Part shown: positions 36,798-47,129 of the stretch, piece by piece
How the letters are laid out: every line of letters begins with the position of its first letter
Numbering within the stretch: the first letter of the stretch is position 1
NCBI RefSeq assembly: GCF_004769525.1
Contig: NZ_RQFT01000008.1
Span: 1-64,000, forward strand
DNA length: 64,000 bases
Direction: 5' to 3'
Origin: Leptospira bouyouniensis
Lineage (GTDB): Bacteria; Spirochaetota; Leptospiria; Leptospirales; Leptospiraceae
Made by a program: the position numbers and the translations under genes
Notes under the pieces: generated by a model
The model's database searches: none
What the model was told of the DNA's origin: nothing
The model's input: the letters and a program-made list of their open reading frames with translations, nothing else

Positions 36798-38018
36798 ATG
36801 AGATCTCAATTTTTACAGCTAACATTTTGGATATATTTTGTATTTCAGAGTGTTAGTTGTAAAGAAAACTCATTTTTATCAGAACATTGGAATCATCCTC
36901 TTCCTATCCAAACAAATCCAGATGTTTACATTACGGAGAGTGAATCTAACTATAATCCGGATCAATGTGCCAACTGCCATATGAATCAGTACAAAGGCTG
37001 GAAGACGAGTTTCCATGCTAAGTCAATTGGCAATGGTCTTTTATGGCAAAAAGCAATTTTATCAAAAGATGAATTGAACAGTTGTTTACACTGCCACTCT
37101 CCCTTACCTGAAACTAAATCAGAAGTCTCTGATACCTACCAAAACAAAGAGATCTTAGGATCAAAAAACAAACATTTCCCAGAGGGAATTTCAAATCCGT
37201 CTATCCAGTGTGCGAGTTGTCATATCCGGAATCAAATTTGGTATGGACCACCTTCTACTAAACAATCAAACAATCAAATTGAATCATTAGGTATAAGAAT
37301 GCCACATAACGGATACAAGGTGCAGATGGAGTTTGAATCCTCTTCATTTTGTAAATCTTGTCATGAAAGCCCAAAATCTGGGCAAAAACTAAATGGCAAA
37401 AATCTGATGGAAGTTTATAAAGAATGGGAAGAATCATCTTATTCCAAAAATGGAATTCAATGTCAAAATTGCCATATGCCAAATAGAGAACATACTTGGA
37501 AAGGCATCCATGATCCAGAGTTTGTTCGGGGCGGACTACAACCTATATGGAGTTTGACGAGAACTCTGAATGGCGAAATCCAAATCAATGCGGAACTCAA
37601 ATCAATCGCAATTGGACATAAATTTCCAACTTATCTCATCCCAAAAGTTTACTTACGGTTTTTTGTTACTAACCGAATTGGACAACGTAAATTGATAGAA
37701 GAATCAATCGTGGGTAGGCTTGTCAACACGAACCTAACAGAAGAATACTTTGATACAAGGATTACACCAGGAAATTCGCATGTTGTATCAGTTCGTATTG
37801 CCGACAAAGAGAAAGAAATCAAAACAATAGATTGGGTGATTGAAGTAGATCCGGACGAACACTACATCCGCAGTTTTGAAGAAAGTCTGAGAGAAAAAAG
37901 TAATTCTATATCTGAAACGACAAAAAAGTTACTACAACTTTCTCTTTCAGAAAAAAGAGAAAGCCGTTATATATTGTTTACTTCGAGTTTGCCAGTGCCT
38001 GTTTCACTTCCGAAATAA
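36798..38018 (+). CDS. Pentaheme cytochrome c, copy 2
   Basis: About 406 residues from the ATG at 36798 (a TTG at 36789 is possible; neither has a good ribosome site). N-terminal signal, perhaps a lipoprotein (FQSVSC). Five heme sites: CANCH, CLHCH, CASCH, CKSCH and CQNCH. The first is followed by YKGWKTSFHAK, matching YEEWKLSTHAN in the cytochrome at 27571-28893, and both have a heme-free beta-rich C-terminal domain (here starting near GHKFPTYLIP). It follows the Cys-tailed lipoprotein by about 20 bases. Its 3' end overlaps the convergent metZ-like gene by 41 bases. Confidence 0.88.
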   Translation: MRSQFLQLTFWIYFVFQSVSCKENSFLSEHWNHPLPIQTNPDVYITESESNYNPDQCANCHMNQYKGWKTSFHAKSIGNGLLWQKAILSKDELNSCLHCHSPLPETKSEVSDTYQNKEILGSKNKHFPEGISNPSIQCASCHIRNQIWYGPPSTKQSNNQIESLGIRMPHNGYKVQMEFESSSFCKSCHESPKSGQKLNGKNLMEVYKEWEESSYSKNGIQCQNCHMPNREHTWKGIHDPEFVRGGLQPIWSLTRTLNGEIQINAELKSIAIGHKFPTYLIPKVYLRFFVTNRIGQRKLIEESIVGRLVNTNLTEEYFDTRITPGNSHVVSVRIADKEKEIKTIDWVIEVDPDEHYIRSFEESLREKSNSISETTKKLLQLSLSEKRESRYILFTSSLPVPVSLPK

Positions 38019-39150
38019 TGTCGTCGATATGTTCCAAACCTACTGAAATGCGAATCAGACCCGGTAAAATGCCAACCGCTAATCGTTCTGGTTCAGTGAG
38101 TTTAGAATGTGTGGTCGTTGTAGGGTGAGTTACAGTGGTTCTTGTATCTCCTAAGTTCGCAGTCAAAGAAAACCATTTAAGAGCATCTAAAAATTTCTTT
38201 GCTCGTTCCACTCCCCCTTTGATCACAAACGAAACTATTCCACCACCAGATCGCATTTGTTTTTTTGCTATCGTATAACCAGGATCATTCGGTAAAAAAG
38301 GATACCTAACCAACTCTACATCTGCTGATTCTTCTAGGAAGGTTGCTAATTTAAAGGCATTCTCAGCATGACGGTCCATACGGACTGCTAAAGTTTCTAA
38401 ACTTTTCGAGATGATCCAAGCATTCATAGGTGAAAGGGCAGGACCTGTATTCCTTGCCATATAACGAATGGGTTGAATGAATTCTTTTTTCCCTAAAATT
38501 ATACCAGCAATCACTCTCCCTTGGCCATCTAAATATTTGGTTGCAGAGTGGATTACAATGTCTGCACCAAAGTCTGCTGGACGTTGGATATATGGAGAAC
38601 AAAAACAATTATCAACGATGAGGATCGCATTCTTTTTTTTGCATAAAGCAGACACCCATTCCAAATCTACAATATCAAGACCTGGATTCGAAGGTGTTTC
38701 AATATAAACTATTTTTGTATTTTCCTGAATGGCGGCTTCCCAATCCTGTGGTTTATCAATGTCAACATAAGTTGTTGTCACGCCAAACCGTGGTAAGATG
38801 TTCGCAAAAATTTGATGAGTAGAACCAAAGATCGCTCTAGCAGACACAATATGATCACCTGATTTCACAAGCCCAAAGATAGAAGTAAAAACAGCAGACA
38901 TTCCGGAAGCAGTTGCAATCCCATCTTCTGTATTTTCTAGCGCGCATAATTTTTCGATGAGTTCTGTTGTGTTGGGATTAGAAAATCGAGTGTATTGGTT
39001 TCCCGTAACCTCTTCCGCAAAAAGTGCCCTTGCATGTTCGGCATCATCAAAAACAAAACTGGATGTTAAAAATAACGGGGTGGAGTGTTCTTTTTCCCCG
39101 GTACGTTTGGTTTGGATGCGGATGGCTTCGGTTTCAAAATGTTCAAACAT
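37978..39150 (-). CDS. metZ: O-succinylhomoserine sulfhydrylase-like PLP enzyme (MetZ type)
   Basis: 390 residues from the ATG at 39150 (an in-frame TTG lies four codons upstream). Cys/Met-metabolism PLP family: GNQYTRFSNPNT, ATASGMSAVF, YIETPSNPGLDI, VDNCFCSPYIQRP, and the PLP-lysine motif HSATKYLDGQGR. The late stretch LGDTRTTVTHPTTTTHSKL is typical of MetZ, which makes homocysteine from O-succinylhomoserine and sulfide. Cystathionine gamma-synthase or methionine gamma-lyase cannot be excluded. Convergent with the cytochrome and next to a sulfur-handling locus, which fits a sulfide-using enzyme, though the link is inference. Confidence 0.82.
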   Translation of the reverse strand: MFEHFETEAIRIQTKRTGEKEHSTPLFLTSSFVFDDAEHARALFAEEVTGNQYTRFSNPNTTELIEKLCALENTEDGIATASGMSAVFTSIFGLVKSGDHIVSARAIFGSTHQIFANILPRFGVTTTYVDIDKPQDWEAAIQENTKIVYIETPSNPGLDIVDLEWVSALCKKKNAILIVDNCFCSPYIQRPADFGADIVIHSATKYLDGQGRVIAGIILGKKEFIQPIRYMARNTGPALSPMNAWIISKSLETLAVRMDRHAENAFKLATFLEESADVELVRYPFLPNDPGYTIAKKQMRSGGGIVSFVIKGGVERAKKFLDALKWFSLTANLGDTRTTVTHPTTTTHSKLTEPERLAVGILPGLIRISVGLEHIDDIISEVKQALANSK

Positions 39151-39246
39151 GTCTGTTACCAAATTTGGTGAAGAGCATACGAATTCATCATTTTTTTTGG
39201 AATAAATCTGCTATAGAATCGGATTTAGACCACTATAACAGAATTT

Positions 39247-39918
39247 TTATGAAATTTCAGCAATTTTTCCATCAATCATATGGATCCTTTGGTGGGCAGT
39301 CGCCGCATAATCAGGGTCATGCGTTACAAAAAGGATTGTTGTTCCATCTTCCGAATTGATCCTTTTAAAGATTTCCATCACCTTGTCACCGTTAGCTGTA
39401 TCTAAATTACCAGTAGGTTCATCAGCAAACAAAAACTTAGGTTTTTGAACAAGGGCACGAGCAATGGCTACCCTTTGCCCTTCCCCTCCAGACATTTGAC
39501 TTGGAAACTTATCCTTACAATGGGAAACAGAAAAACTTTCCATCAGATGCAAAGCATACTCTTCTACTTGTTTATGGTTCCCTGTTTTACGAGCTGGCAT
39601 TGTGATATTTTCTAAGCCCGTTAACTCAGGTAATAGATAATGGAATTGGAAAACAAATCCAATCGAATGGTTTCGTAAGGCATGGAGTTCTTTACTGTCC
39701 ATTTGTTGTAATGATTTCCCACTGAGTTTCACATCACCACTTGAAGGAAAATCAAGCCCACTCACGATATACAATAGAGTTGATTTTCCAGAACCGGACT
39801 TACCAGTGAGAGCCACAAAATCTCCTTCTTTGATGGAAAGTGAAACATCTTGTAACACAACTTGAGCTGGCTCCCCAAATGATTTAAAAATATTTTCTGC
39901 CAAAATTCCAACATTCAT
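39247..39918 (-). CDS. ABC transporter ATPase, LolD/MacB type
   Basis: 223 residues. Walker A GKSGSGKST, Q-loop FVFQFHYLLPELT, signature MSGGEGQRVAIARAL, Walker [15 protein letters not shown]-loop FVTHD. The NxDxxNG-like spacing and small size match LolD/MacB-type ATPases that power lipoprotein release or efflux through FtsX-like permeases. Starts within the permease stop (ATGA), so it is the third gene of an adaptor-permease-ATPase operon. Confidence 0.9.
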   Translation of the reverse strand: MNVGILAENIFKSFGEPAQVVLQDVSLSIKEGDFVALTGKSGSGKSTLLYIVSGLDFPSSGDVKLSGKSLQQMDSKELHALRNHSIGFVFQFHYLLPELTGLENITMPARKTGNHKQVEEYALHLMESFSVSHCKDKFPSQMSGGEGQRVAIARALVQKPKFLFADEPTGNLDTANGDKVMEIFKRINSEDGTTILFVTHDPDYAATAHQRIHMIDGKIAEIS

Positions 39919-41168
39919 GTGGCACCTCGGATGATATCAACTGGTGAAAGCCGACTTGCCATTCGTGCAGGGATATAACTTGCAATGGAGGCACTAAGGA
40001 CTGCTATAGAAAATCCTTTTACATAAATCATCACATCCCAGGAAATCATCATTGTTTTCATCAATGCTTTTGAATTTTGTTTTGGGTCACCGATGGGAAT
40101 CCCATCAATATAATAACAACCAAGGATACCCACCAAGATCCCGATGATGGCACCGAGAGTCCCTAGAAACAAACCCTGGAAGATAAACAATTGGATTGTA
40201 TCCTTTTCATCAAAACCAATTGAACGAAGGATAGCGACTTCCTTTTTTTTCTGGTTCACCACCATATTGAGAATATTATAGATTCCGAATGCGACGACGA
40301 GTATGATCGTAAAGGTTGTTGAATTCCGAACAATGTCTTGTGTTCGAAAAACTTGTAAAATACTTGCGTTTACCTCATCCCAACTTTCTACTTTATCTTT
40401 GCTAAAAAATCGCCAATCTTCTGCAATATCTTTTGCCAATCGAATGTCTTTAATTTTAACAATGATTTGCGAAATTTCACCACTAGACTTTGTGATACTT
40501 TGCACTGAAGATAAAGAGGAATAAACTGTCACCTCATCCACAAGACGATTACCCGTACTTAAAATCCCAACGATTTTGATGGGGATAAGATCAGTCCCTG
40601 GGATATAAACAAAAATTGTATCATCAAGCTTTGCTCCCAATTTATTGAGAACACCTTCTCCGGCAATGGCAAGTGATGTCCCACGTGAAAGATCTTGTAA
40701 TTTTCCTTCAACGATATAATCACTCAGATTGGTAACCTTTGGTTGGATACTCGGATCCACACCTACAAATCTTGCAGGTGCAGTTGCTTTCCCATTCACA
40801 AAGATCACTTCTTTTGTGAGCTGCGGTGCAAAAGACACAACCCTATGGTCATTCGATAATTTATCCATCCATCCGAGAACGTTAGTTAAACGAGAGTTAT
40901 CGGTTCTGCCGGAAGGTGGTGAAAGCCAACGCACTTCTTTTCCTTGAAAAAAAACATCATCAAATGTACGTTCGGTAATCAGCTCATCTTTAGGTGAAAT
41001 TTTAATTTGGCCGTCAGAGTTTACCAGTTGGTCCGTGATCACCGCTTGAAAACCTAACATAATCCCAGAAAAAACAATATATCCGGCTGTCCCAAGAATA
41101 ATCCCAATCAATGTGAGTACTGATTGTTGTGGTCTTGATAAAATTTGGCGAATGGCAAGGAATAACAT
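39915..41168 (-). CDS. ABC transporter permease, FtsX/MacB type
   Basis: 417 residues. One N-terminal helix (LTLIGIILGTAGYIVFSGIML), a large periplasmic domain (about 40-270) and three C-terminal helices around FTIILVVAFGIYNILNMVV, with LRSIGFDEKDTIQLFIFQGLFLG, which is the classic FtsX/MacB coupling segment. It ends in IPARMASRLSPVDIIRG, conserved in this family. Directly abuts the HlyD-like adaptor gene. Confidence 0.88.
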   Translation of the reverse strand: MLFLAIRQILSRPQQSVLTLIGIILGTAGYIVFSGIMLGFQAVITDQLVNSDGQIKISPKDELITERTFDDVFFQGKEVRWLSPPSGRTDNSRLTNVLGWMDKLSNDHRVVSFAPQLTKEVIFVNGKATAPARFVGVDPSIQPKVTNLSDYIVEGKLQDLSRGTSLAIAGEGVLNKLGAKLDDTIFVYIPGTDLIPIKIVGILSTGNRLVDEVTVYSSLSSVQSITKSSGEISQIIVKIKDIRLAKDIAEDWRFFSKDKVESWDEVNASILQVFRTQDIVRNSTTFTIILVVAFGIYNILNMVVNQKKKEVAILRSIGFDEKDTIQLFIFQGLFLGTLGAIIGILVGILGCYYIDGIPIGDPKQNSKALMKTMMISWDVMIYVKGFSIAVLSASIASYIPARMASRLSPVDIIRGAT

Positions 41169-41939
41169 CTAATTTTTAACGAGAACCTCATCACCTTCGA
41201 GTAAATCGCCTTGGATCAGTTCACCAAACTCTGAATTGATGGCACCGATTCGGATTTCAATTTTTTCTCGTTTTCCATTTCGATAACGTGTGAGTTTTCC
41301 CCTTTCTACTGCAACAAGTGGAACAAGGATTACATTGTCTTTGGAAGAAACTTCGATTGCGACATCGGTTGTCATATCAGGCAAAATCCCTTGTGGTAAT
41401 TCATTAGGAAAGATCCTGACCAAAAATTGTCCGTTCGATGGATAAATTCGTTCCACTTCACCTTTGTAAACATTCCCGCGAATGGATTCAAAACTTAGTT
41501 GGGCATGTTGGCCTGGTTTTACACGCAAGGCAGACTCTTGGTCAAGGGATACGGATATATAAACTTCTTTTAGGTTTTGAATTTCGAGTACGGGTAACCC
41601 TGGCATTGCAGTTTCATTTTTTGCAATGCTTAGTTTTGTAATCGTACCAGCAAAAGGAGATCGAAAGGTAATCCCTGAGTCATTGATCAGGAGAGATTCC
41701 CCCTTTTTGACAGATTGGCCTTCTTCAACAAAGATTTCTCGGACAGAGGCTGCAATTCCAAACTTCAAAACAAAACTATCCACTGGTTTCACTGTACCCA
41801 AAGCATATACTGCTTCAACAAGTGAACCTTTATGGATGGTCAGACGATCAGATTTCGAACCTCGAAATAAAAACAATAAAATTAAAATTAGAATGATTAC
41901 AATCGATGCGATTGATCCGTACAATTGATTTCGATTCAT
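41169..41939 (-). CDS. HlyD-family periplasmic adaptor
   Basis: 256 residues. An N-terminal anchor helix (SIVIILILILLFLFRG), then lipoyl-like halves (FVLKFGIAASVREIFVEEGQ and FAGTITKLSIAKNETA) with only a very short alpha-helical hairpin, and a beta-barrel plus membrane-proximal end. This is the membrane-fusion component of a MacAB-type tripartite pump. No outer-membrane TolC gene is adjacent. First gene of the three-gene operon. Confidence 0.85.
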   Translation of the reverse strand: MNRNQLYGSIASIVIILILILLFLFRGSKSDRLTIHKGSLVEAVYALGTVKPVDSFVLKFGIAASVREIFVEEGQSVKKGESLLINDSGITFRSPFAGTITKLSIAKNETAMPGLPVLEIQNLKEVYISVSLDQESALRVKPGQHAQLSFESIRGNVYKGEVERIYPSNGQFLVRIFPNELPQGILPDMTTDVAIEVSSKDNVILVPLVAVERGKLTRYRNGKREKIEIRIGAINSEFGELIQGDLLEGDEVLVKN

Positions 41940-41992
41940 GATGACCTTATCATGAAGATTTGGTTGGATTTGGAAATACTTTTTCTTATGGA

Positions 41993-43282
41993 TTATCTGG
42001 CAAACGTGAAGAGAAATTCACCTTCTTTGTCTTTGGCGGGAAAATATTCTTCACACCTAACATCGACAAACTGACCATTTTGTAAGGTATCAATGGGGAA
42101 CGATTGTGGGAGGTGTCCTTTTAAATAATTATCAGTCACAAGCCTTCCATCATTTTCCAAAATGGCTTCAAATGTTTTCCCAATTGCTGTTTTTGCATAA
42201 GATTGGTGTAATATGGAACTTAGTGCCATAAGATCCAAAACGCGGCGTTTTTTTTCATCGCCTGGGATTGGATCCCCTAAAAGTTCAGCTGTTGTTCCCT
42301 TTCGCACAGAATAAGGGAATACATGCAATTTTGCAAACCCAAGTTCAATTAACAATTGTTTCGTTTCACTAAACTCCACTTCTGTTTCAGACGGGAACCC
42401 TACAATCACATCCGTACCCAAAAACAAATTGGGAAGTTTTGATTTGGCAAGTTCTATCCTGGTACGAAAAGCGTCGGGGTGGTAAGTTCGTCTCATTTCT
42501 TTTAAAATCTTACGGCTACCACTTTGGATTGGGACATGTAAAAATTTACAAAACCTTGGATGTGACATGAGATCAAGTAATCCTGATCCAACATCTGGAG
42601 GTTCAATGGAAGACAAACGAATGCGTGAGTATTCCAAAACTTTAAGGATATCTTCGAGTAAATTTAAAAAACCCTTTTCACCATTTTCCAAACGATACCA
42701 ACCCAAATTAACGCCCGTTAACTGGATTTCTCCAACACCATTATCTTGTAAGTATTTGACTTGGTCTAAAATATCTCCGTAGTTTCGGCTAACTCCAAGC
42801 CCCCTAGCTGCAGGGATTTTACAATAAGAACATTTTCGATTGCAACCGTCTTGGATTTTTAAATAAGCCCTCGTGTGACCTTCTGGCAAAACATCCGAAT
42901 AAGAAAACCGATCTAATTTCTGTGGTTCTGAATAGGATTTTCCTTCCCAATCCGCTAAGATTTGGTAAGGTAAGGAACTCTTTTCTGTATTCCCAAACAC
43001 TCCATACACACCTGGGATATTTTGTAATACTTCTTTATCGGTCTCCGCATAACAACCTGTAACAAATACTTTCGCACCTGGGTTTGACCTGATGGCATTA
43101 CGGATGATGTTTCTGTTTTTGACGTCCGCTTTGTTTGTCACAGTACATGTGTTTACAACGATATACTGTGCATTTTCTTCTGAAGATGCAAGAGTGAACC
43201 CCTTGTCTTTGAGTACAGAGTACATACCGTCTGTCTCAAAAAAATTCAATCGGCAACCGAGTGTATGAAACTTTATTTTCAC
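41993..43282 (-). CDS. mtaB: tRNA t6A37 methylthiotransferase MtaB
   Basis: 429 residues. A radical-SAM enzyme that converts t6A37 to ms2t6A37 in tRNA. N-terminal UPF0004 domain with three cysteines for the second iron-sulfur cluster (TLGCRLN, NTCTVTN, VTGCYAE). The radical-SAM motif [11 protein letters not shown] follows at about 146-156, with LTGVNLGWY and a C-terminal TRAM-like end ([13 protein letters not shown]). The MtaB rather than MiaB subgroup is judged from the TCTVTNKAD segment. Overlaps the TPR gene by four bases at the end of a long operon. Confidence 0.9.
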   Translation of the reverse strand: MKIKFHTLGCRLNFFETDGMYSVLKDKGFTLASSEENAQYIVVNTCTVTNKADVKNRNIIRNAIRSNPGAKVFVTGCYAETDKEVLQNIPGVYGVFGNTEKSSLPYQILADWEGKSYSEPQKLDRFSYSDVLPEGHTRAYLKIQDGCNRKCSYCKIPAARGLGVSRNYGDILDQVKYLQDNGVGEIQLTGVNLGWYRLENGEKGFLNLLEDILKVLEYSRIRLSSIEPPDVGSGLLDLMSHPRFCKFLHVPIQSGSRKILKEMRRTYHPDAFRTRIELAKSKLPNLFLGTDVIVGFPSETEVEFSETKQLLIELGFAKLHVFPYSVRKGTTAELLGDPIPGDEKKRRVLDLMALSSILHQSYAKTAIGKTFEAILENDGRLVTDNYLKGHLPQSFPIDTLQNGQFVDVRCEEYFPAKDKEGEFLFTFAR

Positions 43283-44058
43283 AGGGCTGTGAGTGCCAAA
43301 ATCCTTTTTGAATTTTCTTTGATCGTATTACTTTCCCCATTTAAAGAAGATGCTTTTTCTATACAGGATTTCGCTTCTTCCAAATAAGTATTCGCCTGAC
43401 TTTTTTTACCCAATTTTTTATTGGATTTGTATAGTGATTCTTGAACAAGTGCTAGGTTATTCCAAATTTCACTTGAGTTTTGGTTGATGCTTGCTGCCCA
43501 ACGTAAACTCATATCAGCTTTGTCGTAATTTTTTAATTGGTAATAAATTTTACCTTCTAACTCAAGCATACGCGCATCACTAGGACTCCCCGCTTTTGCT
43601 TTTTCAATTTGGGAAAGTGCTGTTTTAGAAGCTCCTTTTTCAGATAGAGCCAATGCATAAAAATACCGTATCTCTGGATTCTGAGGATACATAGGAATTG
43701 TTTTTTCCGCAAGTTCGATCGCAGGTTTCCACTTTTTATGACGTGTTAGAATTGCAAGGCTCCCTTGTAAGAGGTCCTCATCATCGAGTTTACGTTTTCT
43801 TGCTTCCAACATGTTTTTGTAAGCATTATCAAAATCGTTTAACTTATCGTAATTATAAGCAAGTAAGGCATAAAATTCGTAAGATGATTTTCCATCAACA
43901 AGTAGGCTTTTCACAAGTTCGATTGACTTTGTATAATTTTTTGTTTTGTATTCATCAACTGCTTGGAAATATGCAGAACCAACCTGTTCCTTATCTTGTG
44001 CGAAAACTGAGGATACGAGTAGGCAAATAACAGCCATGATGTGAAGTAAATGTTTCAT
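43279..44058 (-). CDS. Exported TPR-repeat protein
   Basis: 259 residues with signal peptide ([18 protein letters not shown]). The mature part consists of tetratricopeptide-like helix pairs (for example [24 protein letters not shown] and [21 protein letters not shown]), about five units. Such proteins are scaffolds; the target is unknown. A periplasmic location is inferred. Linked by four-base overlaps to the genes on both sides. Confidence 0.8.
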   Translation of the reverse strand: MKHLLHIMAVICLLVSSVFAQDKEQVGSAYFQAVDEYKTKNYTKSIELVKSLLVDGKSSYEFYALLAYNYDKLNDFDNAYKNMLEARKRKLDDEDLLQGSLAILTRHKKWKPAIELAEKTIPMYPQNPEIRYFYALALSEKGASKTALSQIEKAKAGSPSDARMLELEGKIYYQLKNYDKADMSLRWAASINQNSSEIWNNLALVQESLYKSNKKLGKKSQANTYLEEAKSCIEKASSLNGESNTIKENSKRILALTAL

Positions 44059-44507
44059 AATAGATCCGAGGGAACCGTAATGGAGTTCAAATTGACCGTA
44101 TCGATCCTGGAATGGTAAGGTTCAATAGGGTCCAGGTATAGGAAAACGCTTCCCCCTTTGGAAAGCAAGTAATGTTCGATATGTTCCTCGGTAATGATTT
44201 CCATATCCCCCACATAGAGAATTGGATTTTCTCCTGGGCCTAAATGCAGGTGGAATTCTTCTGTTGGCAAAAAATCTGATAAACCTAGATACCCAGACCC
44301 AAAATACAAACCGGACTGGAAATAATATTTATAATGAACTTTGACTTCAGGAAGGATTAGATTGGGTCGGATATAACCGAGTTCGATGCGTTCAATGGTT
44401 CCTACGGTTCGGATCTTCCGAAGTTGGAACCAAATTTTACGAATGAAAAAGTAGGAAAATAGGAAGACGAGTGGAATGAGAATTGCCATTACCTTTCGCC
44501 TTCCCAA
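44055..44507 (-). CDS. Hypothetical membrane-anchored protein
   Basis: 150 residues with one N-terminal helix (VMAILIPLVFLFSYFFI) followed by a beta-rich domain (ELGYIRPNLILPEVKVHYKYYF, then GENPILYVGD). This resembles DUF3592-type extracytoplasmic domains, but the match is loose and I do not assign it. It lies 7 bases after clpC and overlaps the TPR gene. Confidence 0.6.
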   Translation of the reverse strand: MGRRKVMAILIPLVFLFSYFFIRKIWFQLRKIRTVGTIERIELGYIRPNLILPEVKVHYKYYFQSGLYFGSGYLGLSDFLPTEEFHLHLGPGENPILYVGDMEIITEEHIEHYLLSKGGSVFLYLDPIEPYHSRIDTVNLNSITVPSDLL

Positions 44508-44514
44508 ATGCTCT

Positions 44515-47064
44515 CTAAACGAGAGCTAAGTCTTTTTCCTCAGTGTTTGGCGAAGATCCATCATCTTTTTTAGGAACTTCTTTGAAGTCAGACCAAGGAT
44601 TTTCGGAGTATACTAGCTTTCCATCGACCAAATCTACCAAAATTTTAGTAGGGTTGTCATACACACCTTTGAGCGACTGAATTGCCATATAATCTTCCAA
44701 TTCTCTTTGGAATACACGTCTGAGTGGACGAGCTCCGTAGTTTTGGTCGTATCCTATGGTTGCAAAATGTTCTTTTGCACCTAAAGTGAGTTCCACGAGA
44801 ACTTTTTTCTCCGTCAAACGTTTGTTAAAATCTTTTAACATAATATCCACAATGCTAACGATTTCTTCTTTTTTGAGCGGAGCAAAGTAAACCACTTCAT
44901 CCACGCGGTTTAAAAACTCAGGGTTGAAGTGTTTTTTAAGTTGTTCTCTCGCTTGTTCTGCCTTGTAAGTTTCTCTTTCTTCAGCAAAATCTTCAAAACC
45001 CAATCTTCCACCTTTGGAAATTTCCTTAGCAGCAATGTTTGATGTCATGATGATAATGGTATCTCTGAAGTTTACCTTACGTCCCTTGGTATCTGTTAAA
45101 TTTCCTTCTTCCATAATCTGGAGTAGGATATTAAACAAATCGTGGTGCGCCTTTTCAATCTCATCAAGTAATACCAAACTATATGGTTTTCTTCTCACAA
45201 ATTCAGTGAGTTGACCACCATCATCATACCCAACATAACCCGGAGGCGCTCCGATCAGTCTGGATACTGCATGTGGTTCCATATATTCTGACATATCTAT
45301 ACGTAACATATTGTCTTCGGAGCCAAACAGCTGCTCGGCGAGTGCTTTTGCGAGTTCTGTTTTACCAACACCAGTAGGTCCAAGGAAGATAAACGATCCC
45401 GTAGGGCGTTTTTCACTCTTGAGACCAGTACGAGAACGTCTGACAGCACGTGCTACTTTTTCAATGGCATCGGTTTGACCAACGATACGAGATTTGATAT
45501 CTTCTTCCAGATTGAGAAGTTTTGTGTTTTCGGATTGTTCCATTTTTTTCAAAGGAATTCCAGTCCAAAGGCTCACAACGGATAAAATATCTTCTTCTTC
45601 AATGGAAACCGCATAACCTTCCATACGTTCTTGCCATTGTTTGGTTTTTTCTTCCAATTCACCTTTTTTACGATTCACTTCATCGCGAACGGCTGCAGCT
45701 TTTTCGTATTCTTGGCTACGAACCAAATCTTCTTTTTTGACTGAAAGTGCTTTAATCTCTTCTTCAATCTCTTTGATTTCATTAGGTCTTTGGCAATTGG
45801 CAAGACGAGCTTTTGCACCTGCTTCATCGATGATGTCGATCGCCTTGTCTGGTAAAAACCTATCGTTGATATAACGGTGAGATAACTTCACAGCTTGTTC
45901 AATCGCTTTTTCCGAATAACGCACCTTATGGTGAGCTTCATATGCTTTTTTCAAACCATCTAAGATGAGAACGGCATCGTCAACAGAAGGTTCAAGAACC
46001 TTCACCATTTGGAACCTACGTTCCAATGCAGAATCTTTTTCGATGTACTTACGGTATTCGTTATTGGTTGTCGCACCAATACATTGTAGTTCCCCACGTG
46101 CAAGTGCGGGTTTTAAGATGTTTGCGGCATCTACGGCCCCTTCTGCAGCCCCTGCTCCAATGAGAGTGTGCAACTCATCAATGAAAATGATGATGTTTTG
46201 GGAAGTGACAATTTCTTTCATGATTTTTTTCAATCGTTCTTCAAACTCACCACGGTATTTGGTTCCTGCAATCAGGCTTGCTAAATCTAACGATAACACT
46301 CGTTTATCGAAAAGGAGATCAGGCACTAATTTTTCGACCACAGCTTGCGCAAGGCCTTCCACAATTGCCGTTTTTCCTACACCTGATTCTCCAACGAGAA
46401 CAGGGTTATTTTTTGTTTTACGAGATAAAATTTGGATCACACGTTCGATTTCTTTGGAACGGCCAATGACAGGATCCAATTTTTTCTCACGTGCCAGTTG
46501 AGTGAGGTCACGTGCAAACTCATCGAGGATTGGAGTTTTACTTTTTTCTTGTCTCGGTGTTGCCGTTTGTGTTTGGCTCTGTCCTGCAGACTGTGTTCCC
46601 GTATTCCCTCCAACTGCCCCTGAAGGTGGAGCACCGAGAAGGCGTAAAATTTCCGATTTGATGACATTATAATTCACACTAAAGGAAGATAAAGATCCTC
46701 CAGCGATATTATTATTATCACGCAGTAATGCGAGTAAGATGTGTTCGGTTCCCACATAGTTATGTTTGAGGCGTTTTGCCTCTTCTTTGGAAACTTCGAT
46801 CATTTTTTGGTACTTGTCTTGCCCTTGGCTGACATCGAGTAACAAAGCCCCTGAACCCTCTCGGGTACGTTTCTCTACTTCCTTACGGAGTTCGTTTAAA
46901 TTGATATTTAGATTTGTTAAAATCTTAATCGCGACAGAGTCCTCCTCCCGGAGAAGCCCAAGTAGAATGTGTTCAGGACCGATAAAATCGGAACCCAAAC
47001 GTTTAGCCTCATCTTGGGCGATTTCGTTGATGACTCTTTTTGCTCTTTTTGTGAATTCCAACAT
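44515..47064 (-). CDS. clpC: ClpC AAA+ unfoldase
   Basis: 849 residues. Two N-terminal Clp-N repeats (about 1-65 and 80-145); first AAA module with Walker A GESGVGKT at 225-232; a middle domain with a UVR-type motif ([14 protein letters not shown]); second AAA module with GPTGVGKT. The segment GGRLGFEDF matches the ClpP-docking loop. The UVR motif and the NTD repeats mark it as ClpC rather than ClpA or ClpB. It unfolds substrates for ClpP in stress and quality control. It directly follows a McsA-McsB fusion gene, as mcsA-mcsB-clpC in Bacillus, which points to phospho-arginine-tagged substrates. Confidence 0.95.
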   Translation of the reverse strand: MLEFTKRAKRVINEIAQDEAKRLGSDFIGPEHILLGLLREEDSVAIKILTNLNINLNELRKEVEKRTREGSGALLLDVSQGQDKYQKMIEVSKEEAKRLKHNYVGTEHILLALLRDNNNIAGGSLSSFSVNYNVIKSEILRLLGAPPSGAVGGNTGTQSAGQSQTQTATPRQEKSKTPILDEFARDLTQLAREKKLDPVIGRSKEIERVIQILSRKTKNNPVLVGESGVGKTAIVEGLAQAVVEKLVPDLLFDKRVLSLDLASLIAGTKYRGEFEERLKKIMKEIVTSQNIIIFIDELHTLIGAGAAEGAVDAANILKPALARGELQCIGATTNNEYRKYIEKDSALERRFQMVKVLEPSVDDAVLILDGLKKAYEAHHKVRYSEKAIEQAVKLSHRYINDRFLPDKAIDIIDEAGAKARLANCQRPNEIKEIEEEIKALSVKKEDLVRSQEYEKAAAVRDEVNRKKGELEEKTKQWQERMEGYAVSIEEEDILSVVSLWTGIPLKKMEQSENTKLLNLEEDIKSRIVGQTDAIEKVARAVRRSRTGLKSEKRPTGSFIFLGPTGVGKTELAKALAEQLFGSEDNMLRIDMSEYMEPHAVSRLIGAPPGYVGYDDGGQLTEFVRRKPYSLVLLDEIEKAHHDLFNILLQIMEEGNLTDTKGRKVNFRDTIIIMTSNIAAKEISKGGRLGFEDFAEERETYKAEQAREQLKKHFNPEFLNRVDEVVYFAPLKKEEIVSIVDIMLKDFNKRLTEKKVLVELTLGAKEHFATIGYDQNYGARPLRRVFQRELEDYMAIQSLKGVYDNPTKILVDLVDGKLVYSENPWSDFKEVPKKDDGSSPNTEEKDLALV

Positions 47065-47110
47065 GCCGCACCCTGCCTTTAGTAATTAGACGAACGTCCT
47101 TGTTCCCATC

Positions 47111-47129
47111 TTGACCGTACTGGGTCAAA
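47111..47129. promoter_or_regulatory. Inverted repeat TTGACC-N6-GGTCAA upstream of clpC
   Basis: A perfect six-base inverted repeat with a six-base spacer, at the end of the mcsAB gene and about 50 bases before clpC. The half site GGTCAA(A) is the heptad recognised by CtsR in Firmicutes, but there it is a direct repeat, so the likeness may be chance. Position accurate to about one base. Confidence 0.3.

Noticed and set aside
27571..38018. Standard Sox thiosulfate-oxidation cluster
   Set aside because: No SoxA, SoxB, SoxX, SoxZ, SoxC or SoxD homologue is seen; only the Cys tail of one lipoprotein recalls SoxY.
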